Source of the DNA: CAVPCZ01 sp963779225
Lineage (GTDB): Bacteria > Bacteroidota > Ignavibacteria > UBA10030 > UBA6906
Length of the DNA: 64,000 bases
Reading direction: 5' to 3'
Assembly: GCA_963779225.1 (NCBI GenBank)
Contig: CAVZWW010000002.1
Span: forward strand, 1-64,000
The notes under the pieces are model-generated. The model was not told the DNA's origin and did not search any database. It saw only the letters and a program-made list of their open reading frames with translations. The translations under genes and the position numbers were made by a program. Position 1 is the first letter of the stretch, and each line of letters opens with the position of its first letter. Shown piece after piece: positions 20,576 through 29,075 of the stretch.

Positions 20576-21755
20576 GGGGATCTGCCGCTCGTTGCTGGTT
20601 GTGCTGGCCCTCGGGCTGGCCGCGTGCAGCGACGACCCGACGGAACAGAATGCGTTGCTCGCACCACTTCCCTTCCTGGAGGTGGCTGTGCGTGAGACCA
20701 CCCTCACGGCCACCAGCGCAGAGACATTCCGGAAGTATGTGCCCATGAACGGCTTCTACAACCTCGTGGGACAAAGCAACGGCTACACCGCCTATCTTCC
20801 CATGAGCATCTACGCCAATGTTTTCCCCACGCGGGATACGGTAAACGTCCTTTCCGCACAACTCTCCCTGCGGGCGGCTTCGTTCTTCGGCGACTCCTCC
20901 GGAGCGTTCGGGTTCACCGTTCACCGCATTGACCGTAACTGGAATCAATCCACGCTTACATGGGATAGCGTGCAGTCGGGGTTCTATGACCCGTCCGTCC
21001 TTCGCGGACAGTATAGCGGCGGGGTCGGTCCCGACACGGAAATGGTGTATGTGGAACTGGACACCGCCATGGCCCGCGAATGGCTCCGGTCCGTCCCGGT
21101 GGGCGAGACATCCGGCGCAAAATTCGGTTTCATCCTGATACCCACGCCCGGCACCACCGTAGTACGGGGTTTCTACTCCTTTGAAACAGATTCCACGAAG
21201 AACGGCCCGTCGATCAGGATCATCGCGGAGAATCTCACACAGACCGTCCGCGACACCCAGACCTTCATTCTCGGGGTCGACACATTCACCGGAAATGTGG
21301 ACGGTCTTGAATCGCGCACCGATCTGATCTCGGCACAGGCCGGCGTCGTCTACCGGAGCATCCTGGATTTCGATGTCAGCTTCCTGACCAAGGGCACGCT
21401 GATCAACAAGGCAGAGCTGCAGCTCGAACGCGACCCGCTCACGTCGAAGCTGAACAGATTCTCCGGCGACAGCGTCCTCGCCATCCACACCATGATCGAG
21501 AAGGGAGCTCTGGGCGGCTTTCAACCGTTTTCAACGCAGGCTGCGCGCAAGGCCGGCACGGCCGACAGCTACGTTGCCGACGCAACGCAAGCGGTGCAAT
21601 CATGGGCGGCAACCGCAAATTACGGGCTCCTCCTCCGGGTCGGCGGTCAGCAGGAGTTCCAGACGTTCGATCTGCTGACATTCCACAGTCCGTCCGCTTC
21701 CTCCGCGGCACTCCGGCCGCGCCTGAAGATTCTCTACTCGGTACCGAAGAATTGA
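20568..21755 (+). CDS. Outer-surface lipoprotein of unknown function (DNRLRE-like)
   Basis: The 395-residue protein starts at an ATG that overlaps the end of gmhB, with GGAGAG just upstream. It has a lipoprotein signal peptide ending in LALGLAAC, so the cysteine would be lipidated. The rest is beta-rich. A segment like YTAYLPMSIYANVFPTRDT followed by LSAQLSLRA and NWNQSTLTWDSV resembles the DNRLRE-type domain seen in secreted proteins. No catalytic residues can be assigned. It is followed 10 bases later by an outer-membrane barrel gene, so the two may form a surface pair made in the same transcript. Identification beyond lipoprotein is tentative. Confidence 0.65.
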   Translation: MREGICRSLLVVLALGLAACSDDPTEQNALLAPLPFLEVAVRETTLTATSAETFRKYVPMNGFYNLVGQSNGYTAYLPMSIYANVFPTRDTVNVLSAQLSLRAASFFGDSSGAFGFTVHRIDRNWNQSTLTWDSVQSGFYDPSVLRGQYSGGVGPDTEMVYVELDTAMAREWLRSVPVGETSGAKFGFILIPTPGTTVVRGFYSFETDSTKNGPSIRIIAENLTQTVRDTQTFILGVDTFTGNVDGLESRTDLISAQAGVVYRSILDFDVSFLTKGTLINKAELQLERDPLTSKLNRFSGDSVLAIHTMIEKGALGGFQPFSTQAARKAGTADSYVADATQAVQSWAATANYGLLLRVGGQQEFQTFDLLTFHSPSASSAALRPRLKILYSVPKN

Positions 21756-21765
21756 CGAGGCGCCC

Positions 21766-23016
21766 GTGAAACGCAAACTTCTTCTCCTGTGTGCTCTGGC
21801 CCTCGCCGCGTCAACGGTTCATGCAGGCAGCGGCGGGTCCATCTATTCACTCCTGGGCATCGGCGATCTGCGCATGATGCCGAACGTCCGTGCCGCCGGC
21901 ATGGGGTACACGGGATATGCGGTAACCAGCCCGTACTACATCAACACCCTTTCACCCGCCACATGGACTCAGCTGGAGCGTGTCCGCATGGAAGCCAGTC
22001 TGCTGTACGAAGGTTTCCACTCCTCGAACGGGACGAACTCGCGATACCTCGCAAGAGCCGACTTCGGCGGCGCCATGCTTGCCCTCCCCGTCGCTCCCCG
22101 GGACGGGATCGTGGTTGCCATGGGTTTCATACCGTACAGTAAGGTGGACTTCGACACGTATACCACCGGGGAGTTCAACAGTGTCGAAGATACCCTGGCA
22201 TACAGCATCAATCATAAAGGCCTTGGCGGTATCAGTAAGGGGCAGATCGGCCTCTCCTGGGCCCCTACACGGAATATTTCCATCGGCGGGAGCGTAAACT
22301 ATCTGTTCGGCACCCTCGAAGCAAGAACCACAATGATTCCCCGTAACACCGTTTACTCCCCGGGGACGCAGAATGAAGAAACCACCATGAACGGGGTGAA
22401 TTTCACGATGAGCGCGATGGCGGACAATCTGGGGAGTTTCCTGCCGGCATTGAGTCCGTTCACATTGGGCTTCGCATTCACGACGGGCGCGAACCTCACG
22501 ACCACCCACCGTTACACGTACATCTTCGTCGGCCGCTACGACACCACAAGCGAACAGACCGGCAGCCTGAAGATCCCCGTGACCGTTGGCGTAGGAGTCG
22601 GCTACCGCCCCTCAGACCGCTGGCTGTTAGCCGCCGACTACACCGTCCAGCCATGGTCGACGTCCGAGGTTAACGGTGCCCCCCCCCCGGCTATCCGTGA
22701 CGCACAGTCGATCGGCATCGGCATTGAGCGGCTCCCCTCCCGCGAGCCGGGTGCTTCGCTTCCCAATCGCACGGCGTTGCGTCTCGGATTTCTCTATCAG
22801 GCCACGTACTACAGTCCTAATGGCGAACCGATCGACGCCTGGGCCGCGACAGCCGGCGTGGGCATCCCGGTCAGCATGGAGACATACCTCAACCTGGCCG
22901 TCGAGTATGGAGTGAGGGGCACGCTCAACCAGGGTCTGATTCTCGACAAAATCATCCGGTTCTCCGCTTCTCTCACCATCAGCGAACGCTGGTTCGTACG
23001 TCCCGACGAGGATTGA
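21766..23016 (+). CDS. Outer-membrane beta-barrel protein (FadL/PorV-like)
   Basis: This 416-residue protein begins at a GTG with a signal peptide (KLLLLCALALAASTVHAG). The mature start YSLLGIGDLRMMPNVRAAGM and then NTLSPATWTQL has the look of the FadL/OmpP1-like barrels frequent in Bacteroidota, where an N-terminal hatch precedes amphipathic strands. Alternating strand-like segments continue to the end, which closes with an aromatic-containing strand (ISERWFVRPDED). The ligand is unknown. It sits between a lipoprotein gene and glyA, whose ATG follows its stop codon by one base. The barrel call is by pattern; the specific family is not certain. Confidence 0.65.
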   Translation: MKRKLLLLCALALAASTVHAGSGGSIYSLLGIGDLRMMPNVRAAGMGYTGYAVTSPYYINTLSPATWTQLERVRMEASLLYEGFHSSNGTNSRYLARADFGGAMLALPVAPRDGIVVAMGFIPYSKVDFDTYTTGEFNSVEDTLAYSINHKGLGGISKGQIGLSWAPTRNISIGGSVNYLFGTLEARTTMIPRNTVYSPGTQNEETTMNGVNFTMSAMADNLGSFLPALSPFTLGFAFTTGANLTTTHRYTYIFVGRYDTTSEQTGSLKIPVTVGVGVGYRPSDRWLLAADYTVQPWSTSEVNGAPPPAIRDAQSIGIGIERLPSREPGASLPNRTALRLGFLYQATYYSPNGEPIDAWAATAGVGIPVSMETYLNLAVEYGVRGTLNQGLILDKIIRFSASLTISERWFVRPDED

Positions 23017-23017
23017 C

Positions 23018-24316
23018 ATGAGTACACTTCGTTTGCAGGATCCCGATCTCTACGCCGCGGTACGCAAGGAGACCCACCGGCAGAACACCAAACTGGAACT
23101 CATTGCCTCCGAGAATTTCGTGAGTGCGGCGGTGCTGGAAGCGGTGGGGTCTCCCCTGACCAACAAGTATGCGGAGGGGTATCCCGGCAAGCGGTATTAC
23201 GGCGGATGCGAATACGTGGATCTGGCGGAGGACCTCGCCCGTGACCGGGTGAAGGAACTCTTCGGTGCGGAGTATGCCAACGTGCAACCCCACTCCGGCT
23301 CCGGGGCAAACATGGCCGTCTACTTCACCTTCGTGAAGCCGGGCGACACACTTATGGGTATGAACCTCTCGCACGGCGGACACCTCACTCACGGATCGCC
23401 GGTCAACTTCTCCGGACAATTCTACAAATTTGTGGCGTATGGTGTGAATCGCGAAACGGGGTATATCGACTTCAACGAAGTCGAGTCGCTCGCAAAAAAG
23501 GAACGCCCCAAAATGATTACTGTGGGAGCCAGCGCATACTCCCGGAATATTGACTACAAGGCGTTCCGTGCCATCGCGGACAGTGTGGGGGCATTTCTCT
23601 TCGCAGATATCGCTCATCCCGCAGGCCTGATCGCCAGGAAGCTGTTGAATGATCCGATCCCGCATTGCCATATCGTGACCTCCACAACGCACAAAACCCT
23701 GCGTGGACCCCGCGGCGGTCTCATTCTTATGGGGAAGGATTTCGACAACCCGTTCGGCCTGGTGGCACCGAAGTCGGGCCGTACGAAGCGGATGTCGGAG
23801 TTGCTGGACTCCATGGTGATCCCCGGCATCCAGGGCGGACCGCTCATGCACGTGATTGCGGGAAAAGCCGTCGCCTTCCGGGAAGCTCTGCAGCCACCCT
23901 TTGATCTCTATGCGAAGCAGGTGATCCTGAACGCCCGCACCCTCGCAACCGAACTGGCGGGATTCGGGTACAACGTGGTGTCCGGCGGTACGGACAATCA
24001 CCTGATGCTGCTCGATCTCCGCAACCGGACGCTCACCGGCAAAGAAGCGCAGGAAGCGTTGGACCTGGCGGGAATCACCGTGAACAAGAACGGTGTGCCC
24101 TTCGACGACAAGAGCCCGCTCATCACCAGCGGAATTCGGATAGGCACACCCGCACTAACCACCCGCGGGATGAAGGAACCGGAGATGAAACTCGTTGCAG
24201 GATTCATCGACACGGTTCTGCGCAACGTCGGGAAGACGCAGGTCTACGCAACGGTGGCGGGCGAGGTGGAACAGCTCTGTCTGCAGTTCCCTCTCTACCC
24301 CGAACTGCCCGCATAG
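23018..24316 (+). CDS. glyA: Serine hydroxymethyltransferase
   Basis: The enzyme interconverts serine and glycine with transfer of a one-carbon unit to tetrahydrofolate, using pyridoxal phosphate in the cytoplasm. The 432-residue length is typical. Visible hallmarks are KLELIASENFVS, NKYAEGYPGKRYYGGCEYVD, the histidines in LSHGGHLTHG, and the PLP-lysine motif TSTTHKTLRGPRGG. The C-terminal SGIRIGTPALTTRGMKE is also characteristic. It starts one base after the barrel gene, giving the transcript a metabolic gene at the end of a surface-protein series. There is nothing unusual in the sequence. Confidence 0.96.
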   Translation: MSTLRLQDPDLYAAVRKETHRQNTKLELIASENFVSAAVLEAVGSPLTNKYAEGYPGKRYYGGCEYVDLAEDLARDRVKELFGAEYANVQPHSGSGANMAVYFTFVKPGDTLMGMNLSHGGHLTHGSPVNFSGQFYKFVAYGVNRETGYIDFNEVESLAKKERPKMITVGASAYSRNIDYKAFRAIADSVGAFLFADIAHPAGLIARKLLNDPIPHCHIVTSTTHKTLRGPRGGLILMGKDFDNPFGLVAPKSGRTKRMSELLDSMVIPGIQGGPLMHVIAGKAVAFREALQPPFDLYAKQVILNARTLATELAGFGYNVVSGGTDNHLMLLDLRNRTLTGKEAQEALDLAGITVNKNGVPFDDKSPLITSGIRIGTPALTTRGMKEPEMKLVAGFIDTVLRNVGKTQVYATVAGEVEQLCLQFPLYPELPA

Positions 24317-24458
24317 CGGGGCGGTCTGCAACGAGTCCGCCACAACGGGCACATCTTCCATGCGGTAGCGGCACCGCCCTGCGGCGCCGGAGGGTGCCGC
24401 CGGCACAGGCAGCACAGAGCCGCGATCACAGCTAGTACATACTGCAAACACAGGATTT

Positions 24459-25253
24459 ATGGCGGAAACACCAGACACTGGACCGGGGGTCGAAGAAGCC
24501 GGGGAGATGTCTTTCCTGGACCATCTCGAAGAATTGCGCTGGCGGGTGGTCAAAGCCCTCATCGGCGTGGTTCTTGGCATGATCGTCACATGGGTGTTCA
24601 TCGACTGGATCATGAACGACATATTGCTCAAGCCAGTCCTGACCGTCAACGCCAATCTCCTGCCGGGTCAACCGCCGATCCGTCTCCAGAATCTGAAGCC
24701 CTTCGGCCAGCTCTTCCTGTACATGCAGGTGGCGATCATCGGCGGCATCATTCTCAGCGTCCCCAATCTCGTGTATCAGCTCTGGGCGTTCATCGCTCCC
24801 GGGCTGTTGCAGAAAGAGCGGCGCCATATCCGGGCGATCGTTTTCTTCTCGTCGTTCTGTTTTCTCGGAGGGATTGCCTTCGCCTATTTTGTGATGCTGC
24901 CGGCGGCACTCGGGTTCTTTTCCACCTTCGGCACCACGACCATCGAGAACAACATCGCCATCAACGAATACATGAATTTCATCATCAGCGTGATGCTGGC
25001 CGCCGGTGTGGTGTTCGAGCTCCCGATGGTTTCCTGGTTTCTTTCCAGACTCGGGATCCTGACGCCGAAGTTCATGAAGAAATACCGCCGGCACGCCATC
25101 GTGGCAATCTTCATACTCGCTGCGCTGCTGACGCCGGGGACTGATCCGGTCAGCCAGGTCCTTCTCGCACTCCCGCTGATGGTCCTGTACGAAGTCAGTA
25201 TCCTGGTCTCTGCCTGGGCCTCACGAAAACGCGAGTCTGAACCGGCGACATAG
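24459..25253 (+). CDS. tatC: Sec-independent protein translocase subunit TatC
   Basis: TatC is the multispanning receptor of the twin-arginine translocon and recognises RR signal peptides of folded proteins. The 264-residue protein has the family start MSFLDHLEELRWRVVKALIG, then six hydrophobic helices, with PFGQLFLYMQVAIIGGIILS and FVMLPAALGFF among the conserved positions. The ATG at 24459 has AGGA seven bases upstream. A 142-base gap separates it from glyA. No tatA or tatB is seen in the window. Confidence 0.95.
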   Translation: MAETPDTGPGVEEAGEMSFLDHLEELRWRVVKALIGVVLGMIVTWVFIDWIMNDILLKPVLTVNANLLPGQPPIRLQNLKPFGQLFLYMQVAIIGGIILSVPNLVYQLWAFIAPGLLQKERRHIRAIVFFSSFCFLGGIAFAYFVMLPAALGFFSTFGTTTIENNIAINEYMNFIISVMLAAGVVFELPMVSWFLSRLGILTPKFMKKYRRHAIVAIFILAALLTPGTDPVSQVLLALPLMVLYEVSILVSAWASRKRESEPAT

Positions 25254-25393
25254 TCAGCCGGATCCCCGTCCGGCGTTATCACCAGCCGGGAGCTGAGCCG
25301 GCGTCAAGACCACACCGGCCGTGAACCCGGGTCATCGTGAATCGGAACCTGAACCGGCCTTACCATCGTTGCGTGAACGATAAGGAAACAGTA

Positions 25394-26365
25394 GTGGATC
25401 TTAAAGACATCGCCGCCCCCGTACAGGATCACCTGGGGACATTTGACCGCGTGTTCCGCGAGGCCATCCGTTCACGAATCGGGCTTGTGGACCTGGTCAC
25501 GAAGTACATCATCCGTCAGAAAGGGAAGAAGGTCCGTCCGATTCTCGTCCTGCTGAGCGCCGAACTGTGCGGCGGGGTGAACGAACGGAGCTACCGGGGC
25601 GCCACACTCGTGGAGATCCTGCACACGGCAACGCTCGTGCATGACGATGTTGTCGATAATGCGGATACGCGTCGGGGGCTTGCGTCGATCAATGCGGTCT
25701 GGAAAAACAAGATCGCCGTGCTGATGGGCGATTATCTCCTCTCCCGCGGACTGCTGCTTTCGCTCGAACATGATGATTTCGCCTTTCTCAAAATCACCTC
25801 CACGGCGGTCCGCCGGATGAGTGAGGGTGAACTGCATCAGATTCAGCGCAGCCGCAAGCTGGACATGGATGAACCCGCGTACCTGCGCATTATCGGCGAC
25901 AAGACGGCCTCCCTCCTCTCCACCTGCTGCGAGATCGGCGCGTCCAGCGCCTCGGGGAATCCGGAATATCACGTGCGGCTGCGGGAGTACGGCGAAAATG
26001 TGGGGCTCGCCTTCCAGATACGCGATGATCTGCTTGACTATACCGGGCGGAAGAGCATCACCGGAAAGCCCACCGGACTGGACCTCTCGGAGAAAAAATT
26101 GACGCTCCCGCTTGTGCACGCGCTTTCTCACGCACCGCGGGGAGAGGGTAAAGAGATTCTGGGGATGATCCGGAACGGCGGGAAGAAGATGAACGTGCGG
26201 CAGATTGTCACGTTTGTCACACGGTACGGCGGGCTCGATTATGCAGTGGAACGCGCACTCGGATTCTCGCGCAAGGCGCAGGAATGCCTGGAGGTATTCC
26301 CCGACTCCGCCAGCAAGCGATCACTCCTGGCGTTTGCCGAGTTTGTCGTAAGAAGGGAGAAGTAA
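25394..26365 (+). CDS. All-trans polyprenyl diphosphate synthase
   Basis: The enzyme makes long isoprenoid diphosphates for quinone side chains by adding isopentenyl diphosphate units. The protein, about 323 residues, carries both aspartate-rich motifs: LVHDDVVDNADTRRG (FARM) and FQIRDDLLDYTG (SARM), with GKKVRPILVLLS before the first. The frame is open from a GTG at 25337, but the spacer before 25390 is CCGG-rich repeat sequence. The GTG at 25394, with AAGGA seven bases upstream and giving MDLKDIAAPV, looks the best start. Chain length cannot be told from the sequence by eye; octaprenyl or heptaprenyl is likely. Confidence 0.88.
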   Translation: MDLKDIAAPVQDHLGTFDRVFREAIRSRIGLVDLVTKYIIRQKGKKVRPILVLLSAELCGGVNERSYRGATLVEILHTATLVHDDVVDNADTRRGLASINAVWKNKIAVLMGDYLLSRGLLLSLEHDDFAFLKITSTAVRRMSEGELHQIQRSRKLDMDEPAYLRIIGDKTASLLSTCCEIGASSASGNPEYHVRLREYGENVGLAFQIRDDLLDYTGRKSITGKPTGLDLSEKKLTLPLVHALSHAPRGEGKEILGMIRNGGKKMNVRQIVTFVTRYGGLDYAVERALGFSRKAQECLEVFPDSASKRSLLAFAEFVVRREK

Positions 26366-26375
26366 GGAAACCGCC

Positions 26376-26945
26376 CTATCCCGCCTGTGGCCGGATGGTA
26401 AGTACGGGGCATTTCGCATGATGCACAATCCGGTCCGCCGTGCTGCCGAAGAGCATATGCTCCACGCCGGTGTGTCCGTGCGTTGCAACAACAATCAGAT
26501 TCACTTCCATCTCCTCGGCCTCAGCCAGGATCTCCTGATGCGGATTGCCTGTTCGGACCGCCGAGCTCGCCTTCACCCGTGAACCGATCTCCCGTTCGAT
26601 AAGCGACTTCAATTCTTCCGCCCCCTTTTGCCGCAATTCGTCTTCCACGCCGGGCAGCACCACCTGACCGAATCCCAGGTCCGCCGGGTAGATCGTCGGT
26701 TCCACCACGTACACGAGGTGGAGTGTGGCTTCAAATTCCTCCGCCATGGGGATGGCGTACTTCAGCGCATTCTTGGAATGAGCGGAAAAATCGATGGGCA
26801 CAAGGATCGACTTGATGCCGAGCCCTTCCGTCGGCCTCCGTCTCTTCACGACCTTCGCCGGGCGACCGCGTCGGACGGGCCGCTTTGGCTTGCGCGGAGC
26901 GGGCGATCGCCTGCCCGCCTTCCTGGTCTTTTTCGTCGTCGCCAT
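26376..26945 (-). CDS. Universal stress protein with a basic AT-hook-like N-terminal tail
   Basis: Residues 45-185 are a complete UspA domain: IKSILVPIDFSAHSKNALKY at the start, VNLIVVATHGHTGVEHMLFG and STADRIVHHAKCPVLTI at the end. This contains the G-2x-G-9x-G-S pattern that binds ATP in UspA-type members. Unusually, the first 40 residues are almost entirely K, R, P and A, with RRGRPAKV matching the RGRP core of AT-hooks. Such tails in bacteria occur on histone-like or DNA-binding proteins, so this protein may associate with DNA or RNA. The gene lies 30 bases downstream of ilvE on the same strand and faces the polyprenyl synthase gene. Confidence 0.85.
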   Translation of the reverse strand: MATTKKTRKAGRRSPAPRKPKRPVRRGRPAKVVKRRRPTEGLGIKSILVPIDFSAHSKNALKYAIPMAEEFEATLHLVYVVEPTIYPADLGFGQVVLPGVEDELRQKGAEELKSLIEREIGSRVKASSAVRTGNPHQEILAEAEEMEVNLIVVATHGHTGVEHMLFGSTADRIVHHAKCPVLTIRPQAG

Positions 26946-26974
26946 GACCTGCCTCCTGCGTCAGTGAACGCCGA

Positions 26975-27901
26975 TTACTTTTCGTACACGAAGTGCAGCC
27001 ACTTGTGAGGATCGTTTCCGTTCTTGACGACATCAAAGAACGCCTGTTGCAGCTTCTTGGTGACCGGCCCGGGTTTGCCGTCGCCCACCGGCTGCTTGTC
27101 CACGGAACGGATCGGCGTCACCTCCGCCGCCGTGCCCGTGAAGAACATCTCATCCGCAATATACACCATTTCCCGTGGAATTGTCATCTCCTTGATCTTG
27201 TACCCCATCTCCTCGGCGAGCTGGATGATGGTCATTCGCGTAATGCCGGGCAGCAGGGATGAGGCAAACGGCGGCGTATGGAGCACGCCGTTGAGCACGA
27301 GAAAGAGGTTTTCCCCGCTCCCCTCGCTCAGATTTCCGCTCACGTCAAGCGCGATGGCTTCGCTGTAGCCGCCCTGGACGGCTTCGACCTTCATCAGCTG
27401 TGAAAGGATATAGTTGCCCCCCGCCTTGGCCATTGCCGGAAGCGTGTTCGGTGCGGGCCGGTTCCAGCTGGAAATGCAGACATCAATCCCGTCCAGGAGG
27501 GAGTCCGAGCCGAGGTAGGCGCCCCACTCCCACACTGCGATCGCCACATCGACCGGGCAGCCGAGGGGGTTGACGCCAACATCGCCGAATCCACGGTACA
27601 CCACCGGGCGGATATAGCATGCGCGCATCTTGTTCGCGCGGATGGTTTCGAGCGCGGCCTGCTCCAGCTGTTCCTGCGTATAGGGTATTTGCGTGCGATA
27701 GATCTTCACGGAATCGAAAAGCCGGCGCATGTGCTTGTCGAACCTGAAGATCGCCGAACCTTTCGCCGTCTCGTAACACCGGATCCCCTCAAACCAGCTC
27801 GTCCCGTAATGGATGACGTGCGAAAGTACATGGATATTCGCATCGTCCCAGTTCACGAGCTTCCCGTTCATCCAGATTTTATCGACTTTTTTGACAGCCA
27901 T
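26975..27901 (-). CDS. ilvE: Branched-chain amino acid aminotransferase
   Basis: The enzyme transfers the amino group of glutamate to branched-chain 2-oxo acids, the last step of leucine, isoleucine and valine synthesis, using PLP. The 308-residue protein has the class IV start KIWMNGKLVNWDDANIHVLS, followed by HYGTSWFEGIRCY, then YIRPVVYRGFG and the cofactor-phosphate region LSEGSGENLFLV. The C-terminal EMFFTGTAAEVTPI is typical of IlvE rather than D-amino acid transaminase. It precedes the universal stress protein gene and follows the GNAT gene by 27 bases, all on the minus strand, so they may be cotranscribed. Confidence 0.94.
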   Translation of the reverse strand: MAVKKVDKIWMNGKLVNWDDANIHVLSHVIHYGTSWFEGIRCYETAKGSAIFRFDKHMRRLFDSVKIYRTQIPYTQEQLEQAALETIRANKMRACYIRPVVYRGFGDVGVNPLGCPVDVAIAVWEWGAYLGSDSLLDGIDVCISSWNRPAPNTLPAMAKAGGNYILSQLMKVEAVQGGYSEAIALDVSGNLSEGSGENLFLVLNGVLHTPPFASSLLPGITRMTIIQLAEEMGYKIKEMTIPREMVYIADEMFFTGTAAEVTPIRSVDKQPVGDGKPGPVTKKLQQAFFDVVKNGNDPHKWLHFVYEK

Positions 27902-27928
27902 GATAGCCTCGTTTGCCTTATGGGGAAT

Positions 27929-29050
27929 TCACGTCAAAGGACATTCATAGAGACGGTGTTTCTTCACGATCTCACCGTTCATCATTTGCGCGCCACGGTT
28001 CATCATGACGTTGTCTTCCAGCACCCAGCTCGCCTCGCCGTGGGGCATACCGTTGTTTGTAATCGCGCGTCCGGTTTCGTAGAACAGCAGTGCGCCGATC
28101 CCCGAGTTCATATACTCGGGGAGAACGCCCAGGATCACGATGCGCGCATAGTCGACCCGCTTTTTCAGAAAGATCATTCTCAGCAGCGCCGGAATCAGCC
28201 ATCCGTGCCTGTTGCCGCGCAGAATGAGGTTGTAGTCCGGCAACGCCAGCCCGAAACCCACCGGCTTCCCGTTCGACTCCGCAAAGATGATGAGGGCCGG
28301 GTTGACCACCGGTTTCAGGTCCCTGGCCATATAGTCGAACTCGGCGTCCGTAAGCGGGACTTCGCCCCAGTTCCGCTGCCAGCCGCGCGAATAGATTTCG
28401 TGAACCTTTGCCACTTCGTTGTCAAAATCTTTCATGTTGATGGGGCGGAACACGATACCCTGACGTTTCTTCGCCGCCTCGGACACGCGCACGAATCGTT
28501 CAGAGAAGACCTTGTCGCCATGCAGGTACCACGTATAAAGATCCTTGGCCTTGACGAACCCGTACGCCTCTGCAAACCTGGGGTAATACGGCGGATTGTA
28601 GGCCATGAGGATGGCGGGTGTCCGGTCGAATCCTTCGACAAGCATCCCTATTTCATCGTTCACTGACGGGCTTGCGGGCCCGCGCATCGCTGTTACGCCC
28701 TGCCCGCGCAGCCATTCCTTCGCGGCGTCGAACAAAGCGAAGGCGGCCGCTTGATCTTCGAGCACCTCGAAAAAGCCGAAGAACCCGATATTCTCATTCT
28801 GTTCGCGGTTATGGTTGTCGTTGACGATCGCGCCGATACGGCCCACCACCTGGCCGTCCTTCTCTGCAAGGAAAAGCTCCATCCGTGCATGTTGATAGAA
28901 GGGGTTCTTCTTCCGGTCGATCAGCTTGCGGCGGTCCATCAGCAGCGGCGGCACCCAGTACGGATTGCCCTTGTAGGGTTTCCACTGGAATTTGATGAAG
29001 ATCTTTTCGTCCCGTTTTGATCGTACGGGCCGGATGGTTATTGCGCTCAT
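27929..29050 (-). CDS. GNAT-fold acyltransferase next to sphingolipid genes (candidate ceramide synthase)
   Basis: This 373-residue protein is GNAT-like. It starts ITIRPVRSKRDEKIFIKFQW, then has WVPPLLMDRRKLIDRKKNPF, and in the acceptor half DGQVVGRIGAIVNDNHN and NSGIGALLFYE. Homologues are annotated only as N-acetyltransferases. Its gene ends 27 bases before ilvE and starts 26 bases after the serine palmitoyltransferase gene on the same strand, with an epimerase-type reductase divergent to both. In Caulobacter the bacterial ceramide pathway uses a serine palmitoyltransferase, an unusual acyltransferase (bCerS) and an epimerase-like reductase (CerR). I infer from this neighbourhood that the protein N-acylates a sphingoid base. 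That function is not demonstrated by the sequence alone. Confidence 0.65.
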   Translation of the reverse strand: MSAITIRPVRSKRDEKIFIKFQWKPYKGNPYWVPPLLMDRRKLIDRKKNPFYQHARMELFLAEKDGQVVGRIGAIVNDNHNREQNENIGFFGFFEVLEDQAAAFALFDAAKEWLRGQGVTAMRGPASPSVNDEIGMLVEGFDRTPAILMAYNPPYYPRFAEAYGFVKAKDLYTWYLHGDKVFSERFVRVSEAAKKRQGIVFRPINMKDFDNEVAKVHEIYSRGWQRNWGEVPLTDAEFDYMARDLKPVVNPALIIFAESNGKPVGFGLALPDYNLILRGNRHGWLIPALLRMIFLKKRVDYARIVILGVLPEYMNSGIGALLFYETGRAITNNGMPHGEASWVLEDNVMMNRGAQMMNGEIVKKHRLYECPLT

Positions 29051-29075
29051 GCCGTGGTTGCCGTCTCGTGCGTGG

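Noticed and set aside
22979..24001. A 340-codon minus-strand frame opposite glyA
   Set aside because: It is a shadow of glyA with no start signals or homology.
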